Part shown: piece by piece, positions 4,911 to 5,642 of the stretch
How the letters are laid out: the number at the start of each line of letters is the position of its first letter
How positions within the stretch are numbered: position 1 is the first letter of the stretch
Assembly: GCA_002323895.1 (NCBI GenBank)
Contig: DCQM01000152.1
Span: 8,611-14,252 of the forward strand
DNA: 5,642 nt
Source of the DNA: Akkermansiaceae bacterium UBA1518
GTDB lineage: Bacteria > Verrucomicrobiota > Verrucomicrobiia > Verrucomicrobiales > Akkermansiaceae
Direction: 5' to 3'
Notes under the pieces: generated by a model
Told to the model about the DNA's origin: nothing
Databases searched by the model: none
What the model saw: only the letters and a program-made list of their open reading frames with translations
Program-made: the position numbers and the translations under genes

Positions 4911-5642
4911 GTGTCACATATTCTTATCATCGGAGGCGGACCTTCAGGGTTACGGGCTGCTGAAGTTGCTTCCAGCGCCGGCATGAGGGTCACCCTATGT
5001 GATCAGAAGCGATCGGTAGGACGGAAATTTTTAGTAGCTGGAAAAGGGGGACTTAACCTTACGCACTCGGAGGAAATAGAAACTTTTGTGACTCGCTTTC
5101 AAGGACCAGATCAACCGCACGACTTTTGGACCAGAGCTCTAGCTGACTTTGACAATAAGGAGATACGAGCTTGGGCCGCGCGGCTTAACGTTGGGACGTT
5201 TGTGCAAAAATCTGGTAGGATTTACCCGAAAGCTTTGAAATCCGCTCCACTACTCCGGCGGTGGGTTGAAAAACTCCGTAAGCAAGGAGTGGATTTTCGT
5301 ATGAGTCATCGCCTTGTTTCATTAACGAGTGGAAAAGCCTCTTTCGAGGGCCCAGAAGGGGAAGTTGAAATTCAAGCTAATGCCATTGTTTTGGCGCTTG
5401 GTGGAGGGTCGTGGCCACAAACCGGATCAGATGGAGCCTGGGTTGAAACGCTTGAGAAAGCCGGGGTAAAAGTGCATCCACTAGCGCCCGTAAATTGTGG
5501 TTGGGAAGTGGACTGGTCTTCTGAATTGGCAGAACAACTCGAAGCCCAGCCCTTAAAAAATGTAGTGGCTTCAGCCGGTGACCAGCTCGCTCCGGGCGAG
5601 ATTATGCTCACCCGTTACGGAATGGAAGGCGGCCCTCTTTAC
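4911..5642 (+). CDS. TIGR03862 (PP_4765) family flavoprotein, BaiN/HI0933-like FAD oxidoreductase (partial; 3' end beyond the right edge)
   Basis: The frame is open from GTG 4911 to the window end, 244 residues of a family that usually has about 400. The N-terminus is a Rossmann FAD-binding fold with GGGPSGLRAA (8-17). It is followed by the family signature VGRKFLVAGKGGLNLTHSE (36-54), then WAARLNVGTFVQKSGRIYPK (88-107), KSAPLLRRW (110-118), the second FAD-contacting strand IVLALGGGSWPQTGSDGAW (159-177), PVNCGWEVDWS (193-203) and EGGPLY (239-244). This run of motifs fits the TIGR03862 subgroup of HI0933-like flavoproteins better than BaiN itself. The subgroup is predicted to bind FAD and probably NAD(P)H, but its substrate is unknown. 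GTG is the only plausible start: an in-frame TAA lies 7 nt upstream, and the next ATG falls after the dinucleotide-binding motif. There is no clear ribosome-binding site. The gene is separated from the membrane pair by 182 nt and a terminator-like hairpin, so it is probably its own transcription unit. Confidence 0.9.
   Translation, partial: MSHILIIGGGPSGLRAAEVASSAGMRVTLCDQKRSVGRKFLVAGKGGLNLTHSEEIETFVTRFQGPDQPHDFWTRALADFDNKEIRAWAARLNVGTFVQKSGRIYPKALKSAPLLRRWVEKLRKQGVDFRMSHRLVSLTSGKASFEGPEGEVEIQANAIVLALGGGSWPQTGSDGAWVETLEKAGVKVHPLAPVNCGWEVDWSSELAEQLEAQPLKNVVASAGDQLAPGEIMLTRYGMEGGPLY

Overview
The window looks like an ordinary chromosomal stretch of a Gram-negative bacterium of mid-range base composition, probably from the Planctomycetota-Verrucomicrobiota-Chlamydiota superphylum, with Verrucomicrobiota (for example Opitutae) the best guess. 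That placement is inference. It rests on the style of the secreted beta-rich/cadherin-like protein at the left edge and on the GYF_2 + CD225 protein paired with a DUF2752 protein. There is no rRNA or other phylogenetic marker. No tRNA, rRNA, insertion sequence, phage integrase or CRISPR array was seen.

Layout. On the minus strand, 838 to the left edge is the 5' part of a gene for an exported protein with a C-terminal cadherin-like module. Upstream of it, also on the minus strand (1803-937), is a SprT-like zinc metallopeptidase with a long C-terminal extension. A 192-bp divergent intergenic region follows, with candidate promoters in both directions and a perfect 9-bp inverted repeat. On the plus strand comes a compact molybdenum-cofactor operon: moaC (1996-2469), a mobA-moaD fusion (2466-3281, ATGA overlap with moaC) and moaE (3287-3721). 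Next is a two-gene membrane cassette, a GYF_2 + CD225/dispanin protein (3803-4336) directly coupled (TAATG overlap) to a DUF2752 protein (4336-4728). A hairpin resembling a terminator follows it. The right edge carries the first 244 codons of a BaiN/HI0933-type flavoprotein of the TIGR03862 (PP_4765) family, starting at GTG 4911.

How the genes work together. MoaC (with MoaA, not in this window) makes cyclic pyranopterin monophosphate. MoaE and the MoaD domain of the fusion form molybdopterin synthase. The MobA domain of the same fusion adds GMP to molybdenum-molybdopterin at the end of the pathway. The first-step enzyme MoaA, the MoaD-activating MoeB and the metal-inserting MoeA/MogA must be encoded elsewhere. 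The GYF_2-CD225/DUF2752 pair is probably a small inner-membrane module of unknown function.

The points most worth attention are the MobA-MoaD fusion, the SprT protein with cysteine-free ribbon region and added C-terminal domain, and the membrane pair, whose first start codon lies inside a predicted hairpin. Nothing here amounts to a clearly new biological system. The membrane pair is the best candidate for unexplored function.
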